Shown here in pieces: positions 1-12,342 of a DNA stretch of 64,000 nt. The notes beneath the pieces were generated by a model. That model did no database searches and was not told the origin of the DNA. It saw nothing but the letters and a program-made list of their open reading frames with translations. Origin of the DNA: Annona cherimola (lineage: Eukaryota > Streptophyta > Magnoliopsida > Magnoliales > Annonaceae); contig CM059977.1 in the NCBI GenBank assembly GCA_030490835.1, forward strand, positions 19,449,335-19,513,334, read 5' to 3'. Numbering within the stretch: position 1 is the stretch's first letter; each line of letters opens with the position of its first letter. The position numbers and the translations under genes were made by a program.

Positions 1-120
1 GGTAAAAATTTATACATACATTAAATACACTTGGGCTAACAATTTCATGAAAAAATTTTGAAATTTTTTTTTTTTTTAAAATAAGTGTATTCACCCCGCT
101 ACATGCTCCCGAGAGCATAC
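1..120. repeat. Foldback MITE, right half (cut by window edge)
   Basis: The sequence from the first base to about 118 closely matches the right arm of the complete foldback element at 54583-54935. It shares the run beginning GGTAAAAATT, the segment TTAAATACACTTG, and the terminal part TGCATGCTCC-like. The left arm lies outside the window. The match is direct; the element class (long-arm foldback MITE) is inferred from the complete copies. Confidence 0.65.
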
Positions 121-528
121 GATGAAAGTCCGAGATTTTGGAAGCCTTGCCTTCACCCTTGTCCACTCTTATTGGAAGGTGAGGGTGGGTCAAGGAGACC
201 TAAGAGGAATTTAATATTAAAAAGAACAAAAAATGAGTCGCAAATGGCCTTTAGATTGAAGATCGGCATGGGAGGTAGATCGAAGCAGCCACTGGCATTA
301 TATCCAATCAGAAGAAAAGTCACGGGAAAAAGATTCCAGAAGATGATCAAAATTTAGAAAAGTGTCTTGAGAAGTTTCTAGTCCAAATACATTTTTCCTA
401 GCGTGTATGCTTTTATGATATACATTTAAACACCAAATTTCCATGCATATACACATTCATAAAACCAATCACAAGGCAGTAAAAAATCATGCCATCAACA
501 GCAAGGAAGCCTCATGTACAGCAGATTC
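121..528. other. 3' flank of the NERD gene, no gene seen
   Basis: This stretch lies downstream of the minus-strand NERD-domain gene and probably includes its 3' UTR next to 528. A 90-codon open frame crosses the first part but starts inside the foldback repeat and has no recognisable similarity, so I did not call it. Confidence 0.5.
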
Positions 529-3500
529 TCAGGCACTCAAAGATATCGATACCACTGACGAGAGCTTAATCTTCAATGTTTTCTTTGAATTCAGTGGCAG
601 AAACACGACCTCGGTACTTGACTTCACTGTTGCCTCCTTCCATTCAGAAGCAGAGAATCCTTCACTCCGATAATCACGAGGAGCATACAGCACTTGCACC
701 TTCGATCTGCCTGCATTTTTCAATATAATAGTATGTTGGAATGAATCACCTTAGCATACTTGGCAAACAGAAGTGCAATCTTGGCCTTGATGACACCTCA
801 TGATATGAGAGCCATGCTGTTCATCTACAGTATTATTAAATTTATCTTCAACGAAATTTCCTTTCTTAGATCTTCATTTTTAAAGTGAAATCTTCATCTT
901 GAAAGAACCGATATTCTTGATTTGGTGTCAAACACAATCACATCTTATCCAGCTTCTTTGCAAGGTTTTGAATACAAACATCTTGTGTATGGCCCGGACT
1001 ATGGGATCAAATTCTCCATCAGGCCTATATAGGCTTTTTAGACAAGAAATAATGGTATGCAAATATGAAAAATGTAATAACAAAAAAAACAAAAAAAAAT
1101 TCTCAGTAGTTATGAGCTATCCTTGATGAGGATGTCATCTGAAATCTGACGGATTGACCCTTCTAAAAAGTCAACCAGATAATCCAATAGAATACACACC
1201 CTACAGAATGTAAAAGATTCTCTCGCAAAAGATTGCAGCATAGTTGGTATGGACCACTCATGCACAGATTGCAGCATAGTTGGTGAGCACAGAAAGGATC
1301 CAACAGAAAACTGTTCTCTCGCAAAAGAAAAGCTTAGAAGGAATTGCCACCATGTCAACATCAAATATCTGTGCATCAACTGGAGCTACTCAGTCCTTTT
1401 ACCGAATATGCTATCAAGGTCTTTGCTATCAATGATAATGGTAAAGTCATACTTTATGGATATTGTTTCCCACAATTTACCCACAATCGAATGCATTTTA
1501 TTTACCTAAACCACCAAACATGGTTGACTTTTGGATGATCAGTCGGCTGACTTTTGTTCTCTTCACATTTCTCAATGCCTGGATATCCTCCAGCTTTCCT
1601 CTAAATTCTGAAAATTCGCCAAGAACATACTTGTCACCTTTAAGCTCCAACCTGTAGAAATTCAAAACAAGTTAAAACTACCTTTGTTTGCCACGTATCT
1701 AATAGTAATCAAAACTGAGAAGAAAGGAATGGCAGATGAGATTCCTGAATCTTTTGCAACAGGAATACATAAGAATACTCGATCATTGCATCAATGTGCG
1801 AACCCAGGCCTAGAAGCTCCTGCACTGGGTGTGCAGGTAGAAAGTTCCATCTATTGCACTCATATAGAAGGCAACTCTGAAACTAAAGGAATGAGTATTA
1901 AAAATCCACAGGGAAGGATTACATTCAAGCCTAGTCCAAGTGTTCGATTCTCTATGACCTCATGCATCACCACTCACCAGCCACCAGTGCTTCATTTGGC
2001 TTAAAAGCAGTAAAGATATTTTTGCCTAGTTCTCTTGATTCCTTGAGATGCTGCTCGGTTCATACTATGAACTGCTTTTTCACCCTAATTTAGGGGACAT
2101 TAAGCATAAAGCTGATAACCACAGCAAATGATGTACCACCAATGTAAGAGTTGTGATAAGTGCTTGATTATAATATCAGTCGTCACAATGTAAATAAATA
2201 CCAATAAAAAAATATCAATACTTCTATGTTTTACTTTTGAGTCAACTAAAAATGCTCTTTCAATCCAGTAATTGCTATAATGCTCTGCAGCAACAATCCT
2301 CAGATGCAGCATACCTTTGATAGACAATACATTCTTTCTAGGATGGGCTGCCCAAACATATCTAAAAAAGATCTACCTTTCCAATGAAGTTTGAGTCATC
2401 AATCATGAAAGGGAAAAGAGACCACTAATATTATTTTCAAAAGACACAAACATTTCAATAATAAATAACATTACTTAAATTCACTCGACCAAAAAAAAAT
2501 AAATTCAAAATGCATATATTTGCAATGACACTAGTTTGTGACTTTTATTTTGCTGAATAAATCATACTTTTGGAGAGTTTGTATACATTGTATATCAGTG
2601 CCACCACTGTCAAGATCATAAATCAAAAACATTATTGAACTAGAAGAGTTTGGAAGGGAACCAACCTATCCCACATTGGGGCTGTACTGAGAATGAAATT
2701 AAGCTGCTGAAACATCCCACCCTGTGTTTCACCCTTTCCTCCAGAAAATGCACCCTTGATCCAATTAGAAAATCCTGTTTTTTGATCAGGTTTAAGTCTT
2801 GACCAGTCCTCGAAGGATATGACCTCTGGTAGAGAATTTATTCTATGAAACACACTGCAAATAGGATAATAGCCAATGCTTGAGTTATATAAGTACATGA
2901 ATATTAAATTTTTGCAGATCCAACAATCTAATTATGATTTGCTTTGTTCCAATTCCCCATTTTTCGGTATGGCAATTGGCAACTAAAGACAAGCGTTGCA
3001 AAAAGCCTCTGGCAGACCGCTCAGTTACTATAAATACTATTTTTAACTAAAGTGACAAGAATCAGGCAAATAATTTGTATCAGTAGGTCATGGCCATCTG
3101 AAAGTGAAGTCTCAATACCATCTTTGTGATGAGTTAAGTCATCAAAAGAGAATAATAGAATTTGTTTTTCCATATATTTCAATCAGGAGAAATACAAGCT
3201 TTAAAAAAAGTTGGGAGTTGCCTCAATGGAAAATAATCCTCAAATGATTACAATAGAAGCCATGCCTTATTACCAGAAATGCCACAACAAATGAACTGTG
3301 AATAACATGCTGAAATTAAAGAAAGGTTGGACTCACATGAAAAAGAAAGTTGGCTTCAGAAGAAGATTAAGCTAAACTGGGTTTAATTGAGTTGCTAACA
3401 AATTAATTGGGCTTAATAGGTTGCATTGGAGTTCTTCAAGATAGCGAATGGTTTAGGTGAAAGGAGAGTACAAGAATGAAAGAAGATCTGATGCTTGGCA

Positions 3501-6198
3501 ATATTAGGTTGATCAAGTCAATCCACCAACTGGGCCTACTCAACTTGGATTAGATTCTAAATTGACAAATTACCACGAGCTAAATCCTCACACTGCAATA
3601 AAGCAGAAAAATACGGTAAGTATTCTTCAACATCCATTGATGATGCATCTTTTGGTTCAACACTTCAGCTTGGACTGAGAAGAACTAGTGCTTAGTAACA
3701 TAAGGAGGTTGATCAATTCAATTCATCCTGTGGGACCTAATCAACTCAGATTAGAGTCTAAATTGACAAATCATCATCAGTTTCTTTACATTAAGGGTGT
3801 GTTTGTTTTAAGATAAAACTTTTCAATTTAAAACTTTTCACTCTCACTACCCTATTTTTCAATTATTTCTTCACATCTTCTTATATAAACTACCCTACTT
3901 TTCAATCTTTTCATGCAACTACTCCTATAATTAACCTATCTATTTTAACTTTATTCTCTTTATTTCTCATCATTACCCCTTTTATATCACACCGTTTTAT
4001 CTCATTTAAAAAATTTCTTATCCAAAAGTTTTATCACTTCCCAAATACACCCTAAAAGGATGCAGGAAAATAAGTCAAATATTCTTCAAAGTCCATTGAT
4101 GACGCACATTTTGGTTCAACTCAGACTGAAGAAACATCACCATCAAAACGCATTTAATGATTTAACATCATCTGACTTTCTGTGTTTCTAAGATCCATGG
4201 CAGATATCATTATCACAAAGATCCGATGTAAATACCAGTAAATGGTATTTAACATTTGTAGTTAAATAAGCAAACTGCTAATTCAAATGAATTACTTAGA
4301 ACAGACCTGCATTTTGGGTTTGGGAGAACAACCTTCCCAATCAAATACCCTTCAGGTAAAGTTATACCCCTTTGTTCCAAGTAGGCTTCAAGAACTGCAA
4401 CTTGTTTTTTAGTTTCTAATACCTGCAGTTCAAGAGGAAAAGATATGATAGTGTAAACTGGTATTTTTGAAGCAAGACAAAAGCTTCCATGTTGACTAAT
4501 TATTTTGGTGCAAGGGCATGTTTGTACATGAGGCTTATAAGCAGGTCCAGAAGCAGAACCAAAGACCACTTATTGCGAGCCTAAATATTATGAGACAAAT
4601 AACAAATAGATCATCAACTTAGAGGTATAGAATTTCCGTACCACATTTTCTGTGTTTCCATTGATGCCACAAACACTTTAGTGCTATACAGTGTCTGCCT
4701 TACAACTCAACCTCAATGAATAGGATTTAGAACAGGATCATCACGTTTACTATACCAGACATTTCATCTTATCATGTGTTTCACACATCACCTGGGTTAA
4801 CTACATTAATCCTTGTATGATACGCCTATCAATCCTACACTAGGTCCTGGATCCCCATTGTATTTTCTTTTTTTCTTTTCATTGTTGTTATTAAGAACTA
4901 TAAATACTCATGAAAGAAACAAACACAGATAATCTGGGCGCACAAAAATAATATCTGCAAGAGATTTTTTAATAATGCAATACTCATATACCCCTAGTCA
5001 TAACATTTAAAGGCAGTGTTTTCCATTTCTGTATTATCAGGGATATTTCTGCATTTTTATGTTGCAATAAAATAAAAAGAAAACAACACATCTCAAATTG
5101 TAAAGCAGAGAAAACCGATCAAAAGAGAAAAACTAATATGAAGCCATCCATCTACGGAATTCATCTAAAATTAGCACATTAAAGGATTAGAAGAACTAAA
5201 TCTTTAGAAGAATGGGGCTGTGGTGTGTACGTTAAGGGAAAAGGCTAGGATATCCCAGGGCTCACCAGCATGGACCTAGATGCTCAAATAGTCCCTGCGG
5301 TGTGCAGAATCTATCTAATCCATCTAGGCCAGTTTTCAATCCCAGCATTTCATCACCGCCTCCCAAACAAATTAACCCCTTTCGCTTGCTGTTTAAACTA
5401 AGGCACAAAGGGAAATAATTCACAATTCGGAGAAACAAGATCCAAATACAGTTTCCACACATCACCAATGTAGCTCTTTCCTTTCCTATCAAATGCATGA
5501 TCCCAAAATACTCAGCGCAGAAGAAATTTCAACATTACACATTCTATTTTTCTTCGTACGTAAAGAGCAGCTTCTTGTCTTCACTACGCACACTCTTTTA
5601 CACAAAAAACACAGCATAAGCTAGAAGCCAACAACCCAAACCGACTTACAGGGTCTGGATGCAGCTCCTTCCTTTGATTTTTGCTGCTGACGCAAATCCA
5701 GCTACCATCCTTCTCAATGTCCATAAACCCAGAGAAATTCCTGACAGCAACCACCATCGCAAACCTAGAACACAATCCCCACACACATTTCACGCTCCCG
5801 AGGAAAACAGCTAACAGCGGCTATCAAAGTAATTCTTCCACGGGAAAAAGAAAAAAGGAGAGCCGGAAGGGAGAATGACCCTTTGGTGACTAGAACCGCG
5901 TCGATACTCTGTTTGGAAGTGCTTTCGGCGTCTGGAATGCGAAGACCGACATAGACTCTCCCGCCGTAGAGCTTCTCAAGTCTAGAGAAGAATCAGCAAC
6001 GAAACAGTAAATTACGAAGTGGAATAAAACCTGGAGAGGGGAACGATCTAGCGGGGATAGGGATGCAAACCTGTTGGCTACATGGAAGATGGCGCTGGAA
6101 TCGTTGGTGTCGATCTGGAGGACGTTCTCGTCATCTTCGTAGAAGAAGCGACGGAAAATTCGGAAGAAAAGTAGACCGCAGAGAATCTCAATCCACAT
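529..6198 (-). CDS. NERD (nuclease-related) domain protein, 7 exons
   Basis: Coding exons on the minus strand: 6198-6071, 5981-5880, 5764-5650, 4422-4307, 2854-2666, 1651-1506 and 710-529. All six introns are GT-AG. The exons sum to 978 nt, which is 325 codons plus a TGA stop, and phase is kept at every junction. Residues 3-19 (IEILCGLLFFRIFRRFF) form a hydrophobic segment that could anchor the protein in a membrane. The NERD-like core follows: KLYGGRVYVGLRIPDA, then VLVTKG, NFSGF, DGSWIC, HPDP and ETKKQ up to LPNPK. The C-terminal half includes FEDWSRLKPDQKTGF and a final VQVLYAPRDYRSEGFSASEW block typical of the plant single-copy family. The NERD fold is related to restriction-type nucleases, but I see no proof of catalytic activity and the plant proteins are largely uncharacterised. 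Introns 4 and 5 are long and hold repeats. Confidence 0.9.
3484..4130. repeat. Tandem duplication in NERD intron 4, second copy split by a MITE
   Basis: A unit of roughly 195 bp occurs twice. The first copy (3484-about 3680) and the second (about 3681-4130) share TCTAAATTGACAAAT, TTCTTCAA..TCCATTGATGA and TTTTGGTTCAAC. The second copy is interrupted by the Tourist-like MITE at 3795-4052. Confidence 0.75.
3795..4052 (+). mobile_element. Tourist-like MITE with TAA target duplication
   Basis: A 258-bp AT-rich element runs from GGGTGTGTTTG to CAAATACACCC. It is flanked by TAA on both sides (3792-3794 and 4053-4055). A 3-bp TAA/TTA duplication with GGGTGTGTTTGG-like ends fits PIF/Harbinger (Tourist) MITEs. 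It has no coding capacity. It is the best-bounded member of a family with more than a dozen copies in this window. Confidence 0.85.
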
Positions 6199-6493
6199 GC
6201 TGTCTGCTGCTGCGATCGATCGGCGGAGTACAGAGACGAGAGAAAATGAGAATGTAGCTTTGAATGTACGCGGAAAAGCTAGACTTGAGTTCGGTATTTT
6301 AATGGCGACGCAGAAATGTTAGCACTTAGCAGGCTATAGATTAAAGCCCAATTACAATGTATTATTAGTGACAAGCCCACCTTTGAAAGAAGCGGAATCC
6401 AACTCCGCGGTTTCTTCTGTGCATTTGGCCCAGCCCGCAATGGAAAGAAGCGCAAATGTGACCACTCTGATGCAGATAATCCATCGATGTAAC

Positions 6494-8341
6494 CAATGTT
6501 GTTAAAACCTGATCGCAACTGGACAGATTAGGGATGCAACTTGGGTAGGGTATCCATAGATACCCACCGACCCGACCCTAATTCGGATAGGGTAGGGTAG
6601 AAAATATTACCCGTAGCTATGAATATGGTACAAATTATTATCCGCCTTCTCAAATAAGGTACGGGTAGGATAGATACATTAGGTACCCAGAACTGACTCG
6701 CATAGGTACTCATATGGGTAATTAATTAGGTACATAATTATATATGTATAATATATATTATATACTATGTATTATGTTTTGTCTTTGACATCTGTTATGT
6801 GCACACATATTTTAACAAATTCAAATTTAAATGAATTTTGTACTTGTGAAATATAAATTTAAATGAATTTATATATACATCATTGACTTCCGAAAGACTC
6901 TTATAAATACGCTTGTGACTTATGATTATAATATATTATTAGTTTTAATGATTGGGTCATGATGGTCTATACTTCGTATTTTTATATAATAATATAAATA
7001 ATAATATATGTACTTATGATTTTAAAACATAAATAAGTATTATTTTACATTATTTATAATAACATAGAAATTTTAAAAAATATTTTATTTGAGTATTAAA
7101 GGAACCGATTTGGAACCGGAACCGACCATATGGGTAATGTGTAGTGGATAGGGTAGGGTATACTAGGAACCGAACCAATAAATGAATAAGGTAGGCTTTT
7201 TACAAATAAGGTACGGGTAGGGTAGACCGCTACTCGTACCAAACTTATCCGAATTGCACCCCAATGAGAGATGCCCGATCTAGTTCAACGGGTTCCGAGT
7301 CATCCCAATCTAGCCGGTCAAAACCGGTTTGACCGCCGATTCGATCGGTTTTGGATGGATCGGTTCAACCGGTTCAGAAGGGACAATATTAAAAAAACCT
7401 AGCCTGAGAGCGGACGCTTGATTTCTCCTTTTGTCCCCTCTACTGACAGCAACTGCGACTTTCCCTTTCCATGATTTCTTCTCCATCCTTGTTTTGCTCC
7501 CGCTGCCATTTTCGATTCTCCAAACTCCAGTCTCGTCGTAACCTTTTACCTATATTACAGCTTGTTGTTGCTTTTCGGTTTCCACCATTTCTACCATTTT
7601 GGGTGCTATTGTTGCCGCTGTTTTTCTTGCTGCTGCCTTACTAATTGGCTCTTTTCCATTTGCTTGCTTGCTTGCCACTGTTGGTGCTGCTTTCCCTTTC
7701 TGTTTTGAGTGCTTCTGCTTTTTCGTCTTCCACCATTTCTGCCATTTTCGGTGTTGCTGCTACCGCTTTTTCCTTGCTGCTACCTTGCCAATAGACCTTT
7801 TTCATTGCTGTTTTACTTGCTTACTGCTGCAAGTTTCGGCTTTGCCGCTGCTGCCGCTCTCCATCACCTGCCTTGCAAATCATTTCACCGCGCTTACGTA
7901 TTGGGTGTGTCATTTAAATGTTTGCCATTGTAGGTCACTGCTACTCTGTTATTGTAATTATTTAATTGTGCTATTACTGAAAATATTCATTGTTTTAATT
8001 TTTGTGATATTCATTCGTTTATTGAAGTTATTTGTTTATGTTATTGATGAAAATATTCGTTGCTTTAATTTCCAATTATATTCATTAGTTTATTAAAATT
8101 ATATTTTTTATAGAAGTTTATTGAAATTATTTGATTGTGTCATTGCTAAAAAATATTGACAAAGGTATAATTTATAGCAGAAAGGTAAGTGTAATATTTT
8201 ACTTTTTAATCTTATGAATTCATTATATATTTTACATAAAACATTAATATACTGGTTCAATCCGGTCTTTAGGAATGGTTGAACCCGATTGGACCAGAAC
8301 CAGTCCCTTGATCAATTCATTGACCGGTTATGACAACATTG
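6494..8341. mobile_element. hAT-like non-autonomous element (outer)
   Basis: The ends are CAATGTTGTTAAAACC at 6494 and the inverse of CAATGTTGTCATAACC ending at 8341. The candidate 8-bp target duplication is GATGTAAC (6486-6493) and GTTGTAGC (8342-8349), matching at 6 of 8 positions. Sub-terminal stretches rich in AACCGG/CCGGTT follow at both ends. No transposase is present. The open frame at 7599-8096 translates to a low-complexity Leu/Phe/Cys-rich string and is not a credible protein. The interior is interrupted by a second element (6529-7264). The left end lies under 300 bp upstream of the NERD start codon, so the element may have affected that promoter. Confidence 0.7.
6529..7264. mobile_element. 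hAT-like MITE nested in the outer hAT element
   Basis: The ends are TAGGGATGCAA (6529) and the inverse of TTGGGGTGCAA (ending about 7264), 9 of 11 matching. The possible 8-bp duplication is GGACAGAT (6521-6528) and TGAGAGAT (7265-7272), 6 of 8. Sub-terminal repeats of GGGTAGGG/GGTACGGGTAGG occur at both ends. The centre is very AT-rich and non-coding. Confidence 0.6.
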
Positions 8342-8349
8342 GTTGTAGC

Positions 8350-8778
8350 AAAACCAAAACATATGATCTGTCTTTTCAAAAAAAAAAAAAAAACATATGA
8401 TCTGTGCACTGCATTGGAATGTGCTAAAATTCCGATTGTCTATCTGTCGCCGTTATGAAATATATATAAACCAACCAACAAGGCAATAACCAAGGAGTTA
8501 TTCTCTCTTAGAATGCTGGTATTTGAAGTTCGAACACAGGGTCTATGATCATTCCATGTGGATGTATCGAAATGTTCCACAAACTTGGGGTTCCTTCTAC
8601 TTCAAGCCATTCAATTCCCCGTCTACCCATTCAGTTCCTTCTATTTTTTTAAGGGAAAGAAAAAAAAAAACTGTCAGCTTTCTTTTACATAAAGAAATTT
8701 CATTTTCATCCATTCGAAATGTCAATCTCTGAACGATATGTTAATTCTATCTAAAGAGATTTGGAAGTTGAATTCTGA
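8350..8778. other. Spacer, no gene seen
   Basis: This lies between the hAT-like and Mutator-like elements. It contains A-rich runs at about 8380-8393 and 8660-8670 and no convincing open frame. Confidence 0.5.
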
Positions 8779-10372
8779 TTTTTTACGACCGGTCGTCCGA
8801 TCGGCCTTGGAACGACCCGCAGCGTCAGCCGTTGGATGCTGCGGGTTTAATCTGGACCGGTCGATACCATGAGGGGAAAGGCTGCAGTCTGGCAGGCAAT
8901 TTAATGCCTGAGGCATATCCGGCAGGGCCTTGTCAGATGGGGAAATTTTCAAACGCACACCCGCAATCTCTCTCTCTCTCTCTCCCTCTCCCACCCCGCA
9001 GCTTTCCCGTCCTCTGCTCCCTCTCCCTCTCCCTCCTCCGAGCAAACGGAGCAACCATGGGGACAAACTCATCAGACAAGCTCTTATCTTCCGACGACAC
9101 CAAGCTGTATGTCGGTGGAAGATAGACCTTCATAACAGCATTTCCAATAGGAAGTTCCATCAGCGTTCCCGGCGCCTGCACCGGTCACATCGACACATAC
9201 GATGCTACGTGCTCGAACACCTTCTTTCTGAGTCTCTGAAAACGAATTTCCGCACACGCGTCTGATCATGGAGTGCATGTGAGAGATCTGAGCCTGCGAT
9301 CGCACAGCTGCACTTGCTGATCATCCAGGAACATCGGCTTTTCTTCTGTCCTTCAATTTGTCAAGCATATTTTCTGCTAGAACCATGAATGATGCTTCGT
9401 TGAAGCTGTCTGCCGAAGAAAATATAGATCTTTTCTCGAGGATGTGTTTTCCGGCTGTGCAGAGCCCACCGTCGTGACTTCAATGCCATTCATCGCCGAG
9501 ATTAGTGACTTGAAAGATCCTCCCTTTATGTGGACCACGTGAGAATTGAAAAAAATGGAATTGTTTAAAAATCAGCACGAGCGCGTGGAGATCATCTAAG
9601 TATTGTTATATGTGCTTTGTGAGATATTGAAATGATAACTTGGTTTCGAATGTTATTGTAAAAAATCCTTGGCAGCTTAAGAGATGTATGAATTTTTTTA
9701 ATGTGTATATATAGAGGTATTTGCAATATCATTTGTTTTATTTTCAAATTCAGACATTGCATTCACGAGACCAGTTGTAGTTGGCAAGTTGCACTGCAAT
9801 GAATTTAAAGCACCAGCGCACATTGGAAGGAATTTTCTGTTAATGTGTGACATTTAATGAAAAAATTTGTTATTTTTTCAATATCTTCTAGCACGGGGAG
9901 ATGATTTTTGTGTTTAAGCAGCTGCAGCAGAGTGATGGATGGTTCTGTGGATGGTCAGTCAGTGAAGCAGTTCCTTATTCCAGACTACATACTAACATTA
10001 AATCTTTCAAGAATGTGCTGAAGCTACATAATAGCTGCTGAGATAAGATAACTCCAAACGGTGAGGGCGAGAGGGGGACAGCGGCAGTGCGTGTGGGCTG
10101 GCTGGCGGCTCGGAGGAGGGAGAGGGAGCAGAGGACGGGAAAGCTGCGGGGTGGGAGAGAGGGAGAGAGAGAGAGGGAGGGAGATTGCGGGTGTGCGTTT
10201 GAAAATTTCTCCATCTGACAGGGCCCTGCCGGATATGCCTCAGGCATTAAATTGCCTGCCAGACTGCAGCCTTTCCCCTCATGGTATCGACCGGTTCAGA
10301 TTAAACCCGCAGCATCCAACGGCTGACGCTGCGGGTTGTTCCAAGGCCGATCGGACGACCGGTCGTAAAAAA
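8779..10372. mobile_element. Non-autonomous Mutator-like element, ~265-bp TIRs
   Basis: The left TIR (8779-about 9041) and right TIR (about 10109-10372) are long, nearly identical inverted repeats. Both begin TTTTTTACGACCGGTCGTCC and run through the shared GATACCATGAGGGGAAAGGC and a (CT/GA)n tract. TIRs of this length are typical of Mutator-like elements. The ~1.07-kb interior encodes no transposase. Minus-strand open frames at 8933-9181 and 9084-9305 could reflect captured host sequence but I do not recognise them. I could not find a clean 9-bp target duplication. Confidence 0.8.
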
Positions 10373-10421
10373 CCTGCAGACGTACTCATTTTACAAAAAA
10401 CCTGCAGACGTACTCATTTTA
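10367..10421. repeat. 28-bp tandem duplication at the MULE right edge
   Basis: The unit at 10367-10394 repeats at 10395-10421. It contains CCTGCAGACGTACTCATTTTA and starts with the six A residues that end the TIR. Confidence 0.85.
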
Positions 10422-11622
10422 AGACCTGTTTAGCCTTGTATTTCAATTTTCACGTGAGATGAAGCCCTGATCCACTTAAACGGTATTTCGTAACATATTA
10501 TGAAACCCATTTAGGCTAATTTTTGGAGGCATGGGAAGCTATATAGGATTCTAACTTTCTATGATAAAGCTGCGCTTGGGGTGTGTGTGGTTGTGTTTTT
10601 TTTCCTTCTTTTGAAAGAAAGCTAAGCTAGAAGCCTAAAACAAGCCCTTATATGATGACTTTTGCAATTTTCTTCATTTTCCAAGAAAGTTTATCCAATA
10701 TTCATATAATCTCATTCATTGCTCAGCCACACTTGGTTGTTTAAAAGCATAAAGGAACTCAAACAGAATGTAAATGAGATGAAATTTTTCATTGCCGAAA
10801 TTTTTTTATTCTCAACACGTTTTTTTATTTTTTAATATATAATTATCTTATTTTTCTCATTTTCAATATTACTTTTCTTAAGCTAATACACTGCAACATT
10901 TTTTCTTTCGATCTCTTTATATCATTCATATTTCATTCAAACCTCTTTAATACTTCCATCTCGCACAGTGTTGGTGATTAGTAGCCATAGACCAAAAATT
11001 CATAAAGCTAAAAAAAAAAAAAGATGAAAAAGAACGAGGGTAACAATTCCGAAGCTTAGTTTTTAAAATACATTTTTTTTGTACGAAGCAATGGCATTAA
11101 ACGTGGCCATATCTTTTTCAACTTTTTTTCCCCATTTTACTTGCTTGTTAAGGCATTGCTTCTTGGACATGAAAGGAAGAGGCGTTGGCTTGCATAATTT
11201 CCAGTCCTTTTCCCAAGGTTTACAATCCCTCGGACTACTGCTTTTCGGAAAGTATTTTACGCGACTTTACGTGACTTTTCCATTCCCTGGTGATAAGATG
11301 AATTTTCCTCCAATGACCGTATTCATTAGGTCGGCCCCTGTTGATTTTGTAACATTTTGAAACTTACAAGGTATAATACCACTTTTGGGAAATATGAGGC
11401 CTGATCATTTCATTTAAGACTGGTGCAAAATATAATTTTTTTTGTTTTTCGAAAAATTTTCTATAAAACTGTTAAACTATGAATATTTAATCTATAAATT
11501 AAATTTTATTATTTTTGAATATACGTACATAAAATAAAAATATTTTTGGACCAATTTGAAAAGTTGAGATGATCATTTGGCCGGAAGTATTTCTAAGTAC
11601 ACAACTACACATTTATTTCGTG
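10422..11622. other. AT-rich spacer, no gene seen
   Basis: I see no supported gene or complete repeat. A 93-codon open frame at 11079-11360 has no recognisable features and sits in AT-rich DNA with many competing stops. Confidence 0.5.
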
Positions 11623-11910
11623 GTTATGTTTGGTAAGTGATAAAATTTATAAATAAAAAATTTTGGTGTAAAAGTTTTGAAATAGACGAAAATAATGTGA
11701 TATGATATAAGTAACGATGATAAGGAATAGAGAAAATAATGTTAAAATAGATAAATTAGTTATATTGATAATAGCGTAGAAATGATTGAAAAGTATGATA
11801 GTTATATAAGATGTAAATTATTAATTAAAAATAAGATAATTATAAAGAGTAAAAAGTTTTAAACTGAAAAATTGTAGTTTAAAAATTTTTATCTATTCCA
11901 AACATGCCCC
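11623..11910 (-). mobile_element. Tourist-like MITE copy (reverse)
   Basis: This is the reverse complement of the family defined at 3795-4052. It starts near GTTATGTTTGGTAAGTGATAAAA and ends near CCAAACATGCCCC, with the shared core TTAAAATAGATAAATTAGTT. Confidence 0.7.
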
Positions 11911-12048
11911 GTGTATAACTGTTTTTTTTTAAAAAGTCAGGTTTCAGATTCAATGTGTTAAATTAACAAAACTAATTTATAAATTCCCGGCAGAATTGGA
12001 AGCACGGCTGTACTTTTATGGGGCCTCAAGGGAAGGGCTATCCACATA

Positions 12049-12342
12049 TGGTGTGTTTTGTTAGAGTTAAAACTTTTGATGAAAAGTTTTGGGAGTAGAA
12101 GTTGTCGAATTGATAGAAAATGATGTGATATAATAGGGGTAATGATGAGGAGTAAAGAGAATAAAGTTAAAATAGATAAGTTAGTTGTATGGGTAGTTGT
12201 GTAGAAATGATTGAAAAGTAAGGTAGTTTGTATAGAAAAATGTGAAAAAATAATTAAAAAATAGAGTAGTTATAGAGAGTGAAAAGTTTTGGGTTGAAAA
12301 ATTTTAGTTGATATATTTTGGCCCTAAACAAACACACCCATA
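12049..12342 (-). mobile_element. Tourist-like MITE copy (reverse)
   Basis: It runs from TGGTGTGTTTTGTTAG to AAACAAACACACCCA and shares the family core. TA is present on both sides (ATA|TGGTGTG and CACACCCA|TAG), compatible with a degraded 3-bp duplication. Confidence 0.75.

Noticed and set aside
85..357. 90-codon plus-strand frame ending in GKRFQKMIKI
   Set aside because: It begins within a foldback MITE arm and has no recognisable homologue or supporting signals.
1684..2004. 106-codon plus-strand frame
   Set aside because: It lies in an intron of the NERD gene, on the other strand, with no recognisable features.
7599..8096. 165-codon plus-strand open frame rich in Leu, Phe and Cys
   Set aside because: It is a low-complexity translation of CTGCTGC/TTTGC-type DNA inside the hAT-like element, with no domain.
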